From an uncultured Alphaproteobacteria bacterium (GTDB lineage: Bacteria; Pseudomonadota; Alphaproteobacteria; Rhodobacterales; Rhodobacteraceae), in NCBI GenBank assembly GCA_902560505.1, contig CACELY010000002.1, forward strand, positions 1-61,633: 61,633 bases of DNA. The letters are read 5' to 3'. The notes beneath the pieces are model-generated. The model had not been told where the DNA came from. It saw only the letters and a program-made list of their open reading frames with translations, and made no database searches. The position numbers were made by a program, and so were the translations under genes. This document shows, piece by piece, positions 17,622-26,446 of the stretch (position 1 is the stretch's first letter; every line of letters begins with the position of its first letter).

Positions 17622-18402
17622 TAAATCAGTTTTAATAGATAGCCATTGTCATTTAGACTTCAATAGCTTGAACAACGATTTATTTGGTGTTGTAAGTAGG
17701 GCGAAGTCTGAGGGCGTTCAAAAGATGTTAACTATTGGGACAAACTATAGAGACATAAATGAAACCATTTCTTTAAGCGAAAGATTCGAAGAAATATTTT
17801 TTGCGACGGGGGTACATCCTAACCAGCCATCAGATGATCTAAAATTTAACAGCGACGATTTACTGTCGATTTGCGCACATAAAAAAATGATTGGAGTGGG
17901 TGAAACTGGTTTAGATTTTCACTATTCATCAGATAGTAAAAAAGATCAAATAAAATCATTAATACAACATATTGAAGTAGCGAAAGAAGCAGATCTACCA
18001 GTTATCATTCACGCTAGAAATGCAGATAGAGAGATTGGGAAAATTTTGTCTGAGCAATATCATAAAAGTTCTTTTAAATGTGTTATGCACTGCTTTTCTT
18101 CCGGTTCCTATTTAGCAGAGGAGGTACTTGACTTAGGTTTTTATCTTTCAATGTCAGGCATTATTACTTTTAAAAACTCTCAAAGTCTTAGAGACATATT
18201 TGCAAAGGTGCCCATAGATAAAGTCCTAGTTGAAACTGATAGCCCATATCTAGCCCCGGTTCCACATCGTGGAAAATCTAACGAACCAGCTTTTGTTTCC
18301 TTTATTGCTAAAAAAGGGGCAGAAGTTCTTAATGTTGACGAAGACTTTTTCAGAAATCAAACTACAAAGAATTTTTTTACTCTATTCAAGAAAGCATTTT
18401 AG
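17602..18402 (+). CDS. tatD: TatD family metal-dependent deoxyribonuclease
   Basis: A 266-residue TIM-barrel hydrolase with the TatD metal ligands: DSHCHLDF (HxH, about 13-20), GETGLDFHY (Glu), VIIHARNAD (His), MHCFSSG (His) and VETDSPYLAPVPHRGKSNEPAFV (Asp, about 215-235). TatD proteins are 3'-5' exonucleases linked to DNA repair and turnover. The TTG start at 17602 lies inside holB; no ATG fits before the conserved DSHCHLD motif. In many alphaproteobacteria metG lies between holB and tatD; here holB runs straight into tatD. Confidence 0.92.
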   Translation: MKNTKNNKSVLIDSHCHLDFNSLNNDLFGVVSRAKSEGVQKMLTIGTNYRDINETISLSERFEEIFFATGVHPNQPSDDLKFNSDDLLSICAHKKMIGVGETGLDFHYSSDSKKDQIKSLIQHIEVAKEADLPVIIHARNADREIGKILSEQYHKSSFKCVMHCFSSGSYLAEEVLDLGFYLSMSGIITFKNSQSLRDIFAKVPIDKVLVETDSPYLAPVPHRGKSNEPAFVSFIAKKGAEVLNVDEDFFRNQTTKNFFTLFKKAF

Positions 18403-18404
18403 CT

Positions 18405-19199
18405 GTGTCATATCTATTTAGAATTTTGGGTTGTGGATCATCTGGTGGAGTTCCAAGAGTCGGTTTTGGTTGGGGAAATTGTGATCCAATGAATAAAAAA
18501 AATAGACGCTTAAGGTGCTCTTTGCTTGTAGAAAGAACTATAAGCTCAAAAAAAACGACTGTGCTTATAGATACTGGTCCAGATATGAGGGAACAGCTTT
18601 TACAAGCAAAAGTTACTAATTTAGATGCCGTATTATACACCCACTCACATGCCGACCATGTTCATGGAATAGATGATTTAAGGACACTAGCCTATAGAAA
18701 AAAAGAAAAAATTCCAGTATGGGCAGATAAAATAACAAAGGAAAGATTATTACAAGGTTTCTCATATATTTTTCAAACGCCTATAAACAGTAAGTATCCA
18801 CCTATTTGTAAATTGAACCTAATTAAGACAAAGGATGTAAAAGTTCAGGGTGCTGGAGGCGAAATCACCTTTAAACCTTTATCAGTTAATCATGGTGATA
18901 TAGAGTCTTTAGGTTTCAAAATAGATAAATTGGCATATATTCCTGATGTTCTAAATATACCACTTGCCAGTTGGAAAGAATTAGAAAATCTTGACATTTT
19001 AATAATTGATGCGCTTCGTAGAGATCCTCATCCATCTCATACTCACCTAGAAAAAACACTTCACTGGCTAAAAATGTTGGACCCAAAACGAGCTATTTTA
19101 ACTAACTTACACAATGATCTAGATTATTCTGAACTGAAAAAAGAGCTGCCAAAAAACGTTGAACCAGCATTTGATGGGCTTGAAGTAAAACTGAAATAA
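18405..19199 (+). CDS. MBL-fold metal hydrolase, PhnP-like
   Basis: A 264-residue metallo-beta-lactamase-fold protein. It begins LGCGSSGGVPRVGFGWGNCDP, has the metal motif HSHADHVHGIDDLR (HxHxDH, about 78-91), SVNHGDIESLGFKI, a late IIDALRRDPHPSHTHLE and a TNLHNDLDY end, like PhnP cyclic phosphodiesterases. Most alphaproteobacteria carry this gene next to tatD; its physiological substrate is not settled. The start is a GTG at 18405, two bases after the tatD stop, and its stop shares a base with the AEC transporter start, so it is in the middle of a tight operon. Confidence 0.9.
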   Translation: MSYLFRILGCGSSGGVPRVGFGWGNCDPMNKKNRRLRCSLLVERTISSKKTTVLIDTGPDMREQLLQAKVTNLDAVLYTHSHADHVHGIDDLRTLAYRKKEKIPVWADKITKERLLQGFSYIFQTPINSKYPPICKLNLIKTKDVKVQGAGGEITFKPLSVNHGDIESLGFKIDKLAYIPDVLNIPLASWKELENLDILIIDALRRDPHPSHTHLEKTLHWLKMLDPKRAILTNLHNDLDYSELKKELPKNVEPAFDGLEVKLK

Positions 19200-20140
19200 T
19201 GCTTCTCGAAATAGCTCTTGTAATTCTGCCAGTTTTTATATTAGTAACGATAGGCTTCATTTCTTCTTATATCCAGTTATTGAAAAGGCACTCAGTTGAC
19301 GGCCTAACAAAATTTTGTCAGGATTTTGGCATACCCTTTCTTCTATTTTTCAACTTAGCAATACTTGACCTAGATAAAGCCTTCGATTTCAGAGTCTTAA
19401 TTTGTTTCTACAGCTCAATGGTAATTTCATTTGTTGTTATAAGCTGTGCTAGCTATTTCATATTTGAGCAAACTTACAAGAGTTCCATTATACTTGGATT
19501 TTGTGCGATGTTTTCTAATGGAGTTTTGTTGGGTCTACCAATAAGTGAGCTCGCCTATGGAGCCGACAGTCTTTTTATAAATTATACAATTATAATTGGA
19601 CATGCGCCACTATGCTATTTAGTCGGCATAGCATTTATAGAGGTCGCTAATGCTAATAATAAAAAAAACACATTTCTATTTTCCCTAAAAAGTATTTTCA
19701 AAGCAATTGTTCTCAACAACCTAGCTATTGGAATTTTATTGGGTATAAGTTTTAACTTACTAAAATTAGAATTTCCAACACATACTGAGGATTTATTAAA
19801 AAAAGGAACTGTATGGATTATACCTATTTCACTTTTTACGATGGGAGGCGTTTTATATTATTATAGAATAACCAAATCTTTCAAAATACCTTTTACAATA
19901 ATATCTACCTCTCTGATTATTCAGCCTTCAGTTGTTTATCTAATGGGAGTAAATTTTTGGGATATTGAAATAGAACTGTTAAGAAACGCAGTAGTTATGG
20001 CTGCCATGGCTCCTGGACTAAATGCCTATTTTTTTGCCAATATTTATGGGGAATGTAGGGATGTCGTAGCCTCCACTATTTTGGTTTCAACCGGACTTAC
20101 TATTTTAACTTCATCATTTTGGATCTATTTATTATCTTAG
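19199..20140 (+). CDS. AEC family transporter (auxin-efflux-carrier type)
   Basis: A 313-residue membrane protein with about ten hydrophobic helices in the AEC pattern: an N-terminal five-helix repeat with CQDFGIPFLLFFNLAILDL and NGVLLGLPISELAYG in the crossing segment, and a C-terminal repeat with NAVVMAAMAPGLNAYFFANIYG, the expected counterpart. AEC proteins move small organic anions such as malate or malonate, or other exported metabolites. It is joined to the MBL gene by a shared stop/start base, although it is not normally part of this housekeeping cluster, suggesting a lineage-specific addition. The stop lies one base from a convergent gene. Confidence 0.88.
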   Translation: MLLEIALVILPVFILVTIGFISSYIQLLKRHSVDGLTKFCQDFGIPFLLFFNLAILDLDKAFDFRVLICFYSSMVISFVVISCASYFIFEQTYKSSIILGFCAMFSNGVLLGLPISELAYGADSLFINYTIIIGHAPLCYLVGIAFIEVANANNKKNTFLFSLKSIFKAIVLNNLAIGILLGISFNLLKLEFPTHTEDLLKKGTVWIIPISLFTMGGVLYYYRITKSFKIPFTIISTSLIIQPSVVYLMGVNFWDIEIELLRNAVVMAAMAPGLNAYFFANIYGECRDVVASTILVSTGLTILTSSFWIYLLS

Positions 20141-20141
20141 G

Positions 20142-20357
20142 CTACTTTCGATAGTGGGTTGCAAATGATTGTTCGCATAATTTGTACATAACTCCCTCCT
20201 TATGCACACCATTTGCACCAGCCTTTTGAGCACAATGTGTTTCAACAGCAACTGCCCTGTTTCCACCCACAAAGTCAGAAGGGCTATTGAAATAACTTGG
20301 TCCAGAACAACACGCGAGCACGCTTAGTGTGATCAAACCACAAATTATTTTTTTCAT
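20142..20357 (-). CDS. Small lipoprotein
   Basis: A 71-residue protein: a positively charged start (MKKII), a hydrophobic core and a lipobox LACC at residues 14-17, so lipidation at a Cys near 16-17 is expected. The mature peptide of about 55 residues contains two further cysteines and no known domain. One base separates it from the Sel1 gene upstream on the same strand, so the two are likely co-transcribed and may act together in the envelope. The role is unknown. Confidence 0.75.
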   Translation of the reverse strand: MKKIICGLITLSVLACCSGPSYFNSPSDFVGGNRAVAVETHCAQKAGANGVHKEGVMYKLCEQSFATHYRK

Positions 20358-20358
20358 A

Positions 20359-21126
20359 CTAATGCCTTATGTCCACTTCCAAATAATTCATACACTCTTT
20401 AAATTTTTTTTCAATACATTTTCTAGATAGCTTTTCAGCACTCTTTATTTGGTCCAAAGACATCTTTGTTTCCAGCTCGGTTCTTAACTGAATACTTCTA
20501 CTGATACTTCCAATATCTCTTGAAAGTAAGGTTGCCAAATTACAACTGACGTGGGCAAGAGTTAAGTTTTTGTTTACGCCACGTCCTAAAATAAAGTTTG
20601 TGGCTAGCGCTAAATGTGCCTCTGGATTTCCCAATTGAGCTGATTTTGAAAACCAGAAGTGACTTTCTTTAAAATTTCCAAATTCTTTTTGTAATAAAGA
20701 TGCTAGCCTAAATTGAGCAACATCGTGTTGATTAAATGCCGCTTGCGAATACCAATAAAGAGCTTTTTCTTTATCAATCTTTGTTCCTTCACCTTTTTCA
20801 TATTTCAGTCCGACATTAATTTGTGCCTGTATGTGACCAGAAGAAGCTGCTTTTGTGAAGAAGGACAATGCTTCTTTATCATTCTGCAAAACTCCATCAT
20901 ACAAGAAGCCCAAAAGAAAATCAGCCTCCTCACTACCTACTTCAGAGGCAGATTTCCAGCGTTGCAACGCATCAGCATAGTTTCCTTTATCATAGAAAGT
21001 CAGTCCTTCCCTTATTAAGTTTTTAGCCGAGTCTGCTAGAATAAATCCGCTACACATATAAAGGAAAAAGAACAAGAAGATCGTCTTTATTTTTGAAAAG
21101 TCATTTTTTGCAAATATTTTTGACAT
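20359..21126 (-). CDS. Sel1-repeat (SLR) exported protein
   Basis: A 255-residue protein with an N-terminal signal or anchor segment (residues 13-31) and a run of Sel1-like helical repeats: ADALQRWKSASEVGSEEADFLLGFLYDG, KEALSFFTKAASSGHIQAQINVGLKYEKGEG, KEKALYWYSQAAFNQHDVAQFRLASLL, FKESHFWFSKSAQLGNPEAHLALATNFILGRG. Such repeats form a superhelix for protein contacts, usually in the periplasm. Cysteines near the C-terminus could form a disulfide. It is followed by a tiny lipoprotein one base downstream, a likely partner. The specific role is unknown. Confidence 0.88.
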   Translation of the reverse strand: MSKIFAKNDFSKIKTIFLFFFLYMCSGFILADSAKNLIREGLTFYDKGNYADALQRWKSASEVGSEEADFLLGFLYDGVLQNDKEALSFFTKAASSGHIQAQINVGLKYEKGEGTKIDKEKALYWYSQAAFNQHDVAQFRLASLLQKEFGNFKESHFWFSKSAQLGNPEAHLALATNFILGRGVNKNLTLAHVSCNLATLLSRDIGSISRSIQLRTELETKMSLDQIKSAEKLSRKCIEKKFKECMNYLEVDIRH

Positions 21127-21194
21127 GAATTCGTGTTCTGTAGTGAGTTCTTTAGTTATATAGATAAATGTATATAAATCATATTTTATTTATT

Positions 21195-21235
21195 TTGTCT
21201 TTTATTGAATGTTTTCCATATAATCTGTGGAAAAC
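21195..21235 (+). promoter_or_regulatory. Promoter with an inverted repeat flanking the -10 box
   Basis: TTGTCT at 21195-21200 and TATAAT at 21219-21224 are separated by 18 bases, a credible sigma-70 promoter. The arms GTTTTCCA (21211-21218) and TGGAAAAC (21228-21235) form a perfect 8-base inverted repeat whose 9-base centre holds the TATAAT, an operator-like placement. TGTGGAAAA at 21226-21234 is also a DnaA-box match (TTTTCCACA on the other strand). It would read toward the membrane protein gene at 21384 with a leader of roughly 150 bases. This is inferred from sequence only. Confidence 0.4.
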
Positions 21236-21383
21236 CCTGTGAATTAGTAAGAGAATATTTTACTAAACCTCTGTTCGATAATAACTTCAAGCTATATGCC
21301 TAAAACTTAGGCACCATAAAATTTATACTTGAAAAAGAAAATAATTTTTGTAGTTATTCACTATTTAGATTTGGAGTAGCAAT

Positions 21384-21806
21384 ATGGTCAAAGAAATAGA
21401 GCATGATGAAATGAGTGAAGCAGCAGAATCTGGGAAGATGCACAATATTACTTCAAAAGCTGGAAGACTGGCTATGGAATTAGCAGCAGAAAAAAAGCGT
21501 CTTGCACAAGAACTTGAAGAATTACAGGGAGAATACGATGATATTAAACCCCTGACACCGACAGGAACAAGAGATTGGTATGTAAAGTGGAGCTCGATGA
21601 TTTTAGGAGTTGCAGGAGTATTCCTTATCTCCGCCGAAGTATACCTTTTCGGACAGCTAGCCTACTTGATAAGTGCAATAGGATGGATTTATGTAGGTAT
21701 GCAGTGGGGAGATCGAGCGATTATGATTGGTTCTGCGATAAGTGCTACTGCTGTCGCAATGTTTTTAATAGAGAACCCTTTGCTCTTTAGCCAACTTCTT
21801 GGTTAA
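21384..21806 (+). CDS. Coiled-coil membrane protein, unknown function
   Basis: A 140-residue protein. Residues about 25-55 are a charged helix with heptad character (MELAAEKKRLAQELEELQGEY), then KPLTPTGTRDWYVKW and three hydrophobic segments (about 73-92, 95-110 and 115-135). There is no cleavable signal, so the coiled coil is probably cytoplasmic and the rest is in the inner membrane. GGAG lies 8-9 bases before the ATG. It has a long upstream region of about 257 bases containing a promoter-like element. I do not recognise the family. It is convergent with the SDR gene. Confidence 0.7.
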   Translation: MVKEIEHDEMSEAAESGKMHNITSKAGRLAMELAAEKKRLAQELEELQGEYDDIKPLTPTGTRDWYVKWSSMILGVAGVFLISAEVYLFGQLAYLISAIGWIYVGMQWGDRAIMIGSAISATAVAMFLIENPLLFSQLLG

Positions 21807-21832
21807 AAAACTAATGGGCTTACATATAAAAC

Positions 21833-22675
21833 TTAAATTGATTTCAGAGACATATTAATCTTTTTAAAGGACTCACTTGCCACGTTGAGAGGTCGACCAG
21901 CCAGTAAGCCTCCATCCACTACAAAATCTTGACCAGTAACAAATGTACTTTCATCACTAGCGAGATATATAGCCAAGTTAGCAATATCTTCTGGCAATCC
22001 TGCTCGTGATATTGGTTGAAAATCATTAAAGGCTTCGCTTGATTTAAGATGATCATCACTCAGAGAGAGTTTTTCCCCTGATAATTTCTGACCAACACCA
22101 AATATTTCGGTTATTATTGCTCCGGGAGAAATTGAGTTAACTCGTATATTATATTTCGCTAACTCAAGAGAAGTAACCTTGCTGAAGTGTATAACACCTG
22201 CTTTGGCTGCCGAATAAACGGAACCTCCACAGCCTCCCCAATGGCCTGCAATACTCGCTGTGTTCACAATGCTACCATTATTCTGCTTACTCATAATTTT
22301 TGTCACTTCTCTGGTCCCAATAATTACACTAGTCAGAAGAAGATCAAGGCTATGCTTTATTTTATCGTAAGAAATATCTTCAATATTTCTGACAAAATCT
22401 GGTGCGCCCGCATTATTAAACATAGCATCAATTTTCCCGTAGTGACTAAATACTCCTTCAACGAGTCTGCAGATCTGATCTTCGTATAATACATCACACT
22501 TGATAAATCGGCACCTCTCTCCTAGCTCCATTGCTATTTTTTTTCCTTCATTCTCTCTCCTACCAGAAATCACCACTTCAGCTCCTTGAGAAATTGAATA
22601 TTTTGCTATCTCAAGTCCTATGCCACTTGTTGCTCCTGTAATAACAACAACTTTATCTAGTAATCTCTTTACCAT
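21833..22675 (-). CDS. SDR family oxidoreductase
   Basis: A classical short-chain dehydrogenase of 280 residues: TGATSGIGLEIA (TGxxxGxG, about 12-23), CDV at the adenine site, NNAG, the Ser in VNTASIAGHWGG and the YSAAK catalytic pair (about 155-159), then INVRVNSISPGAIITEIFG-type sequence (NIRVNSISPG). The C-terminus FVVDGGLLAGRP is normal for the family. The ATG at 22673-22675 is preferred because AGGA lies 6 bases before it; another ATG five codons upstream is possible. It is probably an NAD-dependent alcohol dehydrogenase. It is near the aminotransferase gene on the same strand; the substrate is unknown. Confidence 0.9.
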   Translation of the reverse strand: MVKRLLDKVVVITGATSGIGLEIAKYSISQGAEVVISGRRENEGKKIAMELGERCRFIKCDVLYEDQICRLVEGVFSHYGKIDAMFNNAGAPDFVRNIEDISYDKIKHSLDLLLTSVIIGTREVTKIMSKQNNGSIVNTASIAGHWGGCGGSVYSAAKAGVIHFSKVTSLELAKYNIRVNSISPGAIITEIFGVGQKLSGEKLSLSDDHLKSSEAFNDFQPISRAGLPEDIANLAIYLASDESTFVTGQDFVVDGGLLAGRPLNVASESFKKINMSLKSI

Positions 22676-22703
22676 AACCAATCCTATCATTTAGTTTTGT
22701 TTT

Positions 22704-23858
22704 TTATTGAAGATATTTCTTCTCTCTCATAAATATTTTAATTCTCTCTATACCATTTAATATCTCGGGTATACTTCTAGCATAAGATAACCTAATCTTT
22801 GACTTTCCATTTATTGGATCAAAATCTATCCCAGGTGTCATGGCTACTCCTCCAACATCTAACATTTTTTTTACAAATTCGTAGCTATCAGATGAAAATT
22901 CACTGATATCTATATACAAATAAAATGCGCCGTCTGGCGGTGCTATATTATTGAAACCAAATTCAGGTAACGCGTTTAATAAATTCTCTCTATTCTCTCT
23001 GTAAGTCATGAGGTTTTTTTCTAATTCCACTTGACCCTCAAAAGCGCCGATTGCTAAAATTTGACTGGCGTGAGAAGCACATATAAACATATTTTGCTGT
23101 ATTCTTTCGACTATCCTTACATGTTCTTTAGGAACAACAATCCAACCTATTCTCCAGCCTGTCATAGAAAAATATTTTGAAAATGAGTTTATGATATAGC
23201 AGTTATCACTAAACTCTAAAACAGTTGAAGGTTGCATATCGTATTGTATGCCGTGGTATATTTCATCACTTATTAGTGAGATCTTTCTATCTGCACAATA
23301 ATTCACTAAAGCCTCTAAAGGCTCTCTATCAATCATAGAGCCAGTAGGATTTCCTGGTGAGGCAATTAATAAGCCATTAATATCATAACGGCTTAGGTCA
23401 CTCGGAGTTGGTTGAAATTTATTTTTTTCACTAGTATTTATGAGTATCGGATCTAAATTGAGAGTTTTCATAATTTGCCGATAACTTGGATAGCCTGGAT
23501 TAGCTAATCCCACTTTGTCAAGCTTGTCAAAAAGTGCGGTAAAAGCAAGGATAAAACCTGCCGATGAACCACCAGTTATTATAACCCTGTTCCAATCGAC
23601 ATCCAGTCCATACCAATCGCCATATAATTCAGCAATTTTTTTTCGTAAATCAGGCAGTCCTAGAGCTACTGTATAACCCATTGGATTATCTTCCATAGCA
23701 TTCTTTAAGAAATTCTTGGCAGCTTCTGGCGCTGAGGTTCCTGGCTGCCCAACTTCCATATGAACCACTGTTTGTCCTTTTTGCTCAATTGCATTAGCTC
23801 TTTCCATTATATCCATCACAATAAAGGGATTTATTATACTTCTTTTGGAACTTTTCAT
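22704..23858 (-). CDS. Class I/II pyridoxal-phosphate aminotransferase
   Basis: A 384-residue fold-type I aminotransferase of the AspC/aspartate family. It has VHMEVGQPGTSAPEAAKNFL at the N-terminus, GGSSAGFILAF (PLP phosphate), SPGNPTGSMID (about 165-175), SDEIYHGIQYD and the PLP Lys in NSFSKYFSMTGWRIGW (about 220-235), then RLSYARS near the C-terminus with the carboxylate-binding Arg. It transfers an amino group from an amino acid to a 2-oxo acid in the cytosol. Probably in one transcript with the downstream SDR 28 bases away. The amino acid substrate cannot be told from the sequence. Confidence 0.93.
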   Translation of the reverse strand: MKSSKRSIINPFIVMDIMERANAIEQKGQTVVHMEVGQPGTSAPEAAKNFLKNAMEDNPMGYTVALGLPDLRKKIAELYGDWYGLDVDWNRVIITGGSSAGFILAFTALFDKLDKVGLANPGYPSYRQIMKTLNLDPILINTSEKNKFQPTPSDLSRYDINGLLIASPGNPTGSMIDREPLEALVNYCADRKISLISDEIYHGIQYDMQPSTVLEFSDNCYIINSFSKYFSMTGWRIGWIVVPKEHVRIVERIQQNMFICASHASQILAIGAFEGQVELEKNLMTYRENRENLLNALPEFGFNNIAPPDGAFYLYIDISEFSSDSYEFVKKMLDVGGVAMTPGIDFDPINGKSKIRLSYARSIPEILNGIERIKIFMREKKYLQ

Positions 23859-23912
23859 ATTCTTTGATTATTAAAAACCTTCAGTTTCCCCATCATGTAT
23901 TATATAGATCGT

Positions 23913-24359
23913 TCATTCTTTAAGTAATTCACAGTTTTCTAGACCAACAGCAATACAAGCTTCAGCGAGTTCCTTAGATTTATTTATATTAGCCTCAGAA
24001 ATGCCAAACTCATCTTCAATCATTAAATGATAACCTATATCAACTTTATTATCGATTAAAGCTGCAAGATAAAAAAAAGTATGTGCAGCAACTAAGTTAT
24101 TTTTTACCTTTTCATTGTAAGCATAGAGATTCCCTAAAAATTCGAGCGCTGGTAAATAACCAGCTTTTGCAGACAATTTTAAGTAACTGACCCCTCCTAG
24201 AATATCTGTTTCAACAGTCTGATCTATAGGTGAAATAAGCATATTACCTATAAAATAAGTAGCAAATTTATTACCTCTTTGTGCTAGAGGAAATAATACT
24301 TCATAAGTTTCCAAATGACTCTTTGCGTAAAAAAGGGATATGATTTCCTCTTCATTCAT
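23913..24359 (-). CDS. Sel1/TPR-like small protein
   Basis: A 148-residue soluble, helical protein with two degenerate Sel1-type repeats (SYLKLSAKAGYLPALEFLGNLYAYNEKVKNNLVAAHTFFYLAALIDNK). No signal peptide is seen. The C-terminal SKELAEACIAVGLENCEL resembles the end of the larger Sel1 protein in this window (KLSRKCIEKKFKECM), so the two may be related members of a family. It starts 16 bases downstream of the hibernation factor stop on the same strand, so it may be co-transcribed with it. The role is unknown. Confidence 0.75.
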   Translation of the reverse strand: MNEEEIISLFYAKSHLETYEVLFPLAQRGNKFATYFIGNMLISPIDQTVETDILGGVSYLKLSAKAGYLPALEFLGNLYAYNEKVKNNLVAAHTFFYLAALIDNKVDIGYHLMIEDEFGISEANINKSKELAEACIAVGLENCELLKE

Positions 24360-24375
24360 AATGCACTCGTTTTTA

Positions 24376-24999
24376 CTAACTCTCCGGGGAGTTTTGATTT
24401 TTGGTTATGGTTTTCTCTCGACTTCCTCTCGGATCAATCCAACCAATGTTACCATCCTTCCTATAGTAAACTAAATTTAATCCTGAATGCGAAGCATTTC
24501 TGAAAAATATGCAACTTTCATTTTCTAATTCTAGGCGAATAACAGCTTGCTCAACTGTCATTTCCTCTATCTTATAAGATAATTCTGCAATCACAGGCAT
24601 ACTATCGCCACCGTTACCATCTATCTCATCTTCATCTAAATTCAAAACACTTTTATAAATCCTTAATGGTTCATCAGTTGATAAAATATTTTTATTTTCA
24701 ATATTCCTGTGACTTTTCATCCGTCTGTGATAACGCCTCAGTTTTTTTTCTATATGATCTAAGGCATCCTCATAACTGGTATTTGCATCCTTTCCTCTAC
24801 CGGTTGCATCTAATTCAATTTTGTTCTTGAGATATACCTTTAACTTAGCTTTGAAGTTCCCAATTCTTTTTTCTAAAGTGATTTGGGTGCTAACGGCGTC
24901 ATATGAATATTTGTTCAGAACTTCGCCTATCCTAGCACTACTGTAAGCTTGAAACGATTCTCCAAGTTCAATATTTTTACCGACTATTTTTATATTCAA
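24376..24999 (-). CDS. hpf: Ribosome hibernation promoting factor, long form
   Basis: A 207-residue long HPF. The N-terminal beta-alpha-beta domain (residues 1-100) has the MNIKIVGKNIELGESFQAY start, KLKVYLKNKIELDATGRGKDANTSYEDALDHIEKKLRRYHRR, and is followed by a flexible linker and a C-terminal dimerisation domain (about 130-195: IEEMTVEQAVIRLELENESCIFFRNASHSGLNLVYYRKDGNIGWIDPR). Long forms make 100S ribosome dimers in stationary phase or starvation. The start is a TTG at 24997-24999, with TAGGAG 12 bases upstream, a slightly long spacing. The neighbouring Sel1 gene downstream may be co-expressed. Confidence 0.93.
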   Translation of the reverse strand: MNIKIVGKNIELGESFQAYSSARIGEVLNKYSYDAVSTQITLEKRIGNFKAKLKVYLKNKIELDATGRGKDANTSYEDALDHIEKKLRRYHRRMKSHRNIENKNILSTDEPLRIYKSVLNLDEDEIDGNGGDSMPVIAELSYKIEEMTVEQAVIRLELENESCIFFRNASHSGLNLVYYRKDGNIGWIDPRGSREKTITKNQNSPES

Positions 25000-25184
25000 A
25001 TTTAATTCACGCTCCTAAGATTTTATTATATATCAATTCATAAAAAAATATAGCGTTTGTTAAAAATCTAAGGGTGGCGAATACCCTGTCTACGCTATTA
25101 TAATTCTGATCTTCGTAAATAATTTTTCTTTATTTTCAGATTGAAATGGTAAATAAAGAGGCTTAAAACGCCGTGATAAGAAAA

Positions 25185-26399
25185 ATGAAAATCAACATAG
25201 ACACAATAACGCGCGCTAGTAAAGAATTGATAGGTAATGTAATTAGAACACCTACTATTCGATCTCAGCATTTAAGTAGTGAAATCAACGGAGAGGTTTT
25301 TCTCAAACTAGAAAATCTTCAGTATACATCTTCTTTCAAAGTTAGAGGAGCTTACACTTCCATAACACGGTTAAAAGAGGATCAAAAAAAAGTGGGCGTA
25401 ATTGCTATGTCTGCAGGTAACCATGCCCAAGCTGTAGCTTGGTGGGCAAAAAAAGAACGCGTGAACGCGACGATTGTTATGCCAGAGCATGCTCCTTTAT
25501 TCAAAGTAATGAAAACAAAAAGTTTAGGTGCAGACGTTATTCTCAGGGGACGTACTTTAAATGAGTCTCAAACTTATGTTTCCGAATTGGTAAACGATAA
25601 AAAATTGACCCTTATTCATCCATATGACGATTCTAACGTCGTAATTGGACAGGGCACCCTCGGACTAGAGTTTATGGGAGATGTGAAAGATTTAGACCTA
25701 TTAGTCATTCCTATTGGAGGGGGTGGATTGATATCAGGCATATCAATAGTGGCCAAGGCTTTGAACCCCAACATAAAAATATATGGAGTGCAAACTGAAA
25801 AATTCCCCTCGATGTATAATGTGCTTCACCAAAAAGAACTTGCGATTTTAGGGGACACATTAGCCGATGGGATTGCTGTCAAGAAGCCTGGGGAAATTAC
25901 TTCGGAGATAATAAAAGATCATGTTGATGATATTTTGCTCATTAACGAATTTGAGCTTGAAAAAGCAATTAGCTCTTTATTTGAAAACGAAAGGATTGTT
26001 GCTGAAGGAGCGGGCGCTGCTGGAGTAGCGGCAATAATGAAAAATAAGGAAAAATTTTCTGGCAAAAAAGTAGGAACAGTAATCTGTGGAGGAAACATTG
26101 ATGCTAGGCTATTTGCCAGCATATTAAACCGAAAGCTCTTGATGGATGGAAGGATGACAAAAGTACGGATCGATATAATTGATGAGCCCGGAATGTTAGC
26201 TAGAATTTCAAATTTAATCGCTAAATATGGGGGCAACATTATTGAAATCTATCACCAAAGAATGTTTAATGACGTTCCAGTTAAGAATGCAAAAATTGAT
26301 GCTATTATCGAAGCGTTAAGCGTAGAACATATAGCCTCTATCATTAAAGCTCTAAGGGAAGACGGGTTTCAGGTTTCAGAAATAATGGAAAGATCCTAA
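25185..26399 (+). CDS. ilvA: Threonine ammonia-lyase with ACT domain
   Basis: A 404-residue fold-type II PLP enzyme. The PLP Lys is in SSFKVRGAY (about 50), AGNHAQ at about 75, the glycine loop IPIGGGGLISGI at about 178, and an ACT-like C-terminal domain from about 325 (RIDIIDEPGMLARISNLIAKYGGNIIEIYHQRMF). It deaminates threonine to 2-oxobutyrate, the first step to isoleucine, or acts catabolically on serine/threonine. The ATG at 25185 aligns with the usual family start (MKINIDTITRASKELIGNVIRTP); a GTG four codons upstream is less likely. It is divergent from hpf. Confidence 0.93.
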   Translation: MKINIDTITRASKELIGNVIRTPTIRSQHLSSEINGEVFLKLENLQYTSSFKVRGAYTSITRLKEDQKKVGVIAMSAGNHAQAVAWWAKKERVNATIVMPEHAPLFKVMKTKSLGADVILRGRTLNESQTYVSELVNDKKLTLIHPYDDSNVVIGQGTLGLEFMGDVKDLDLLVIPIGGGGLISGISIVAKALNPNIKIYGVQTEKFPSMYNVLHQKELAILGDTLADGIAVKKPGEITSEIIKDHVDDILLINEFELEKAISSLFENERIVAEGAGAAGVAAIMKNKEKFSGKKVGTVICGGNIDARLFASILNRKLLMDGRMTKVRIDIIDEPGMLARISNLIAKYGGNIIEIYHQRMFNDVPVKNAKIDAIIEALSVEHIASIIKALREDGFQVSEIMERS

Positions 26400-26446
26400 A
26401 TTTCTTATTATTTGACATATATCCACTTTTATTTATTTTTTAAGGC

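Noticed and set aside
25074-25098. AGGGT...ACCCT inverted repeat between hpf and ilvA
   Set aside because: Five-base arms only, no T-tract and no repeated copy seen; not enough to call a riboswitch or operator.
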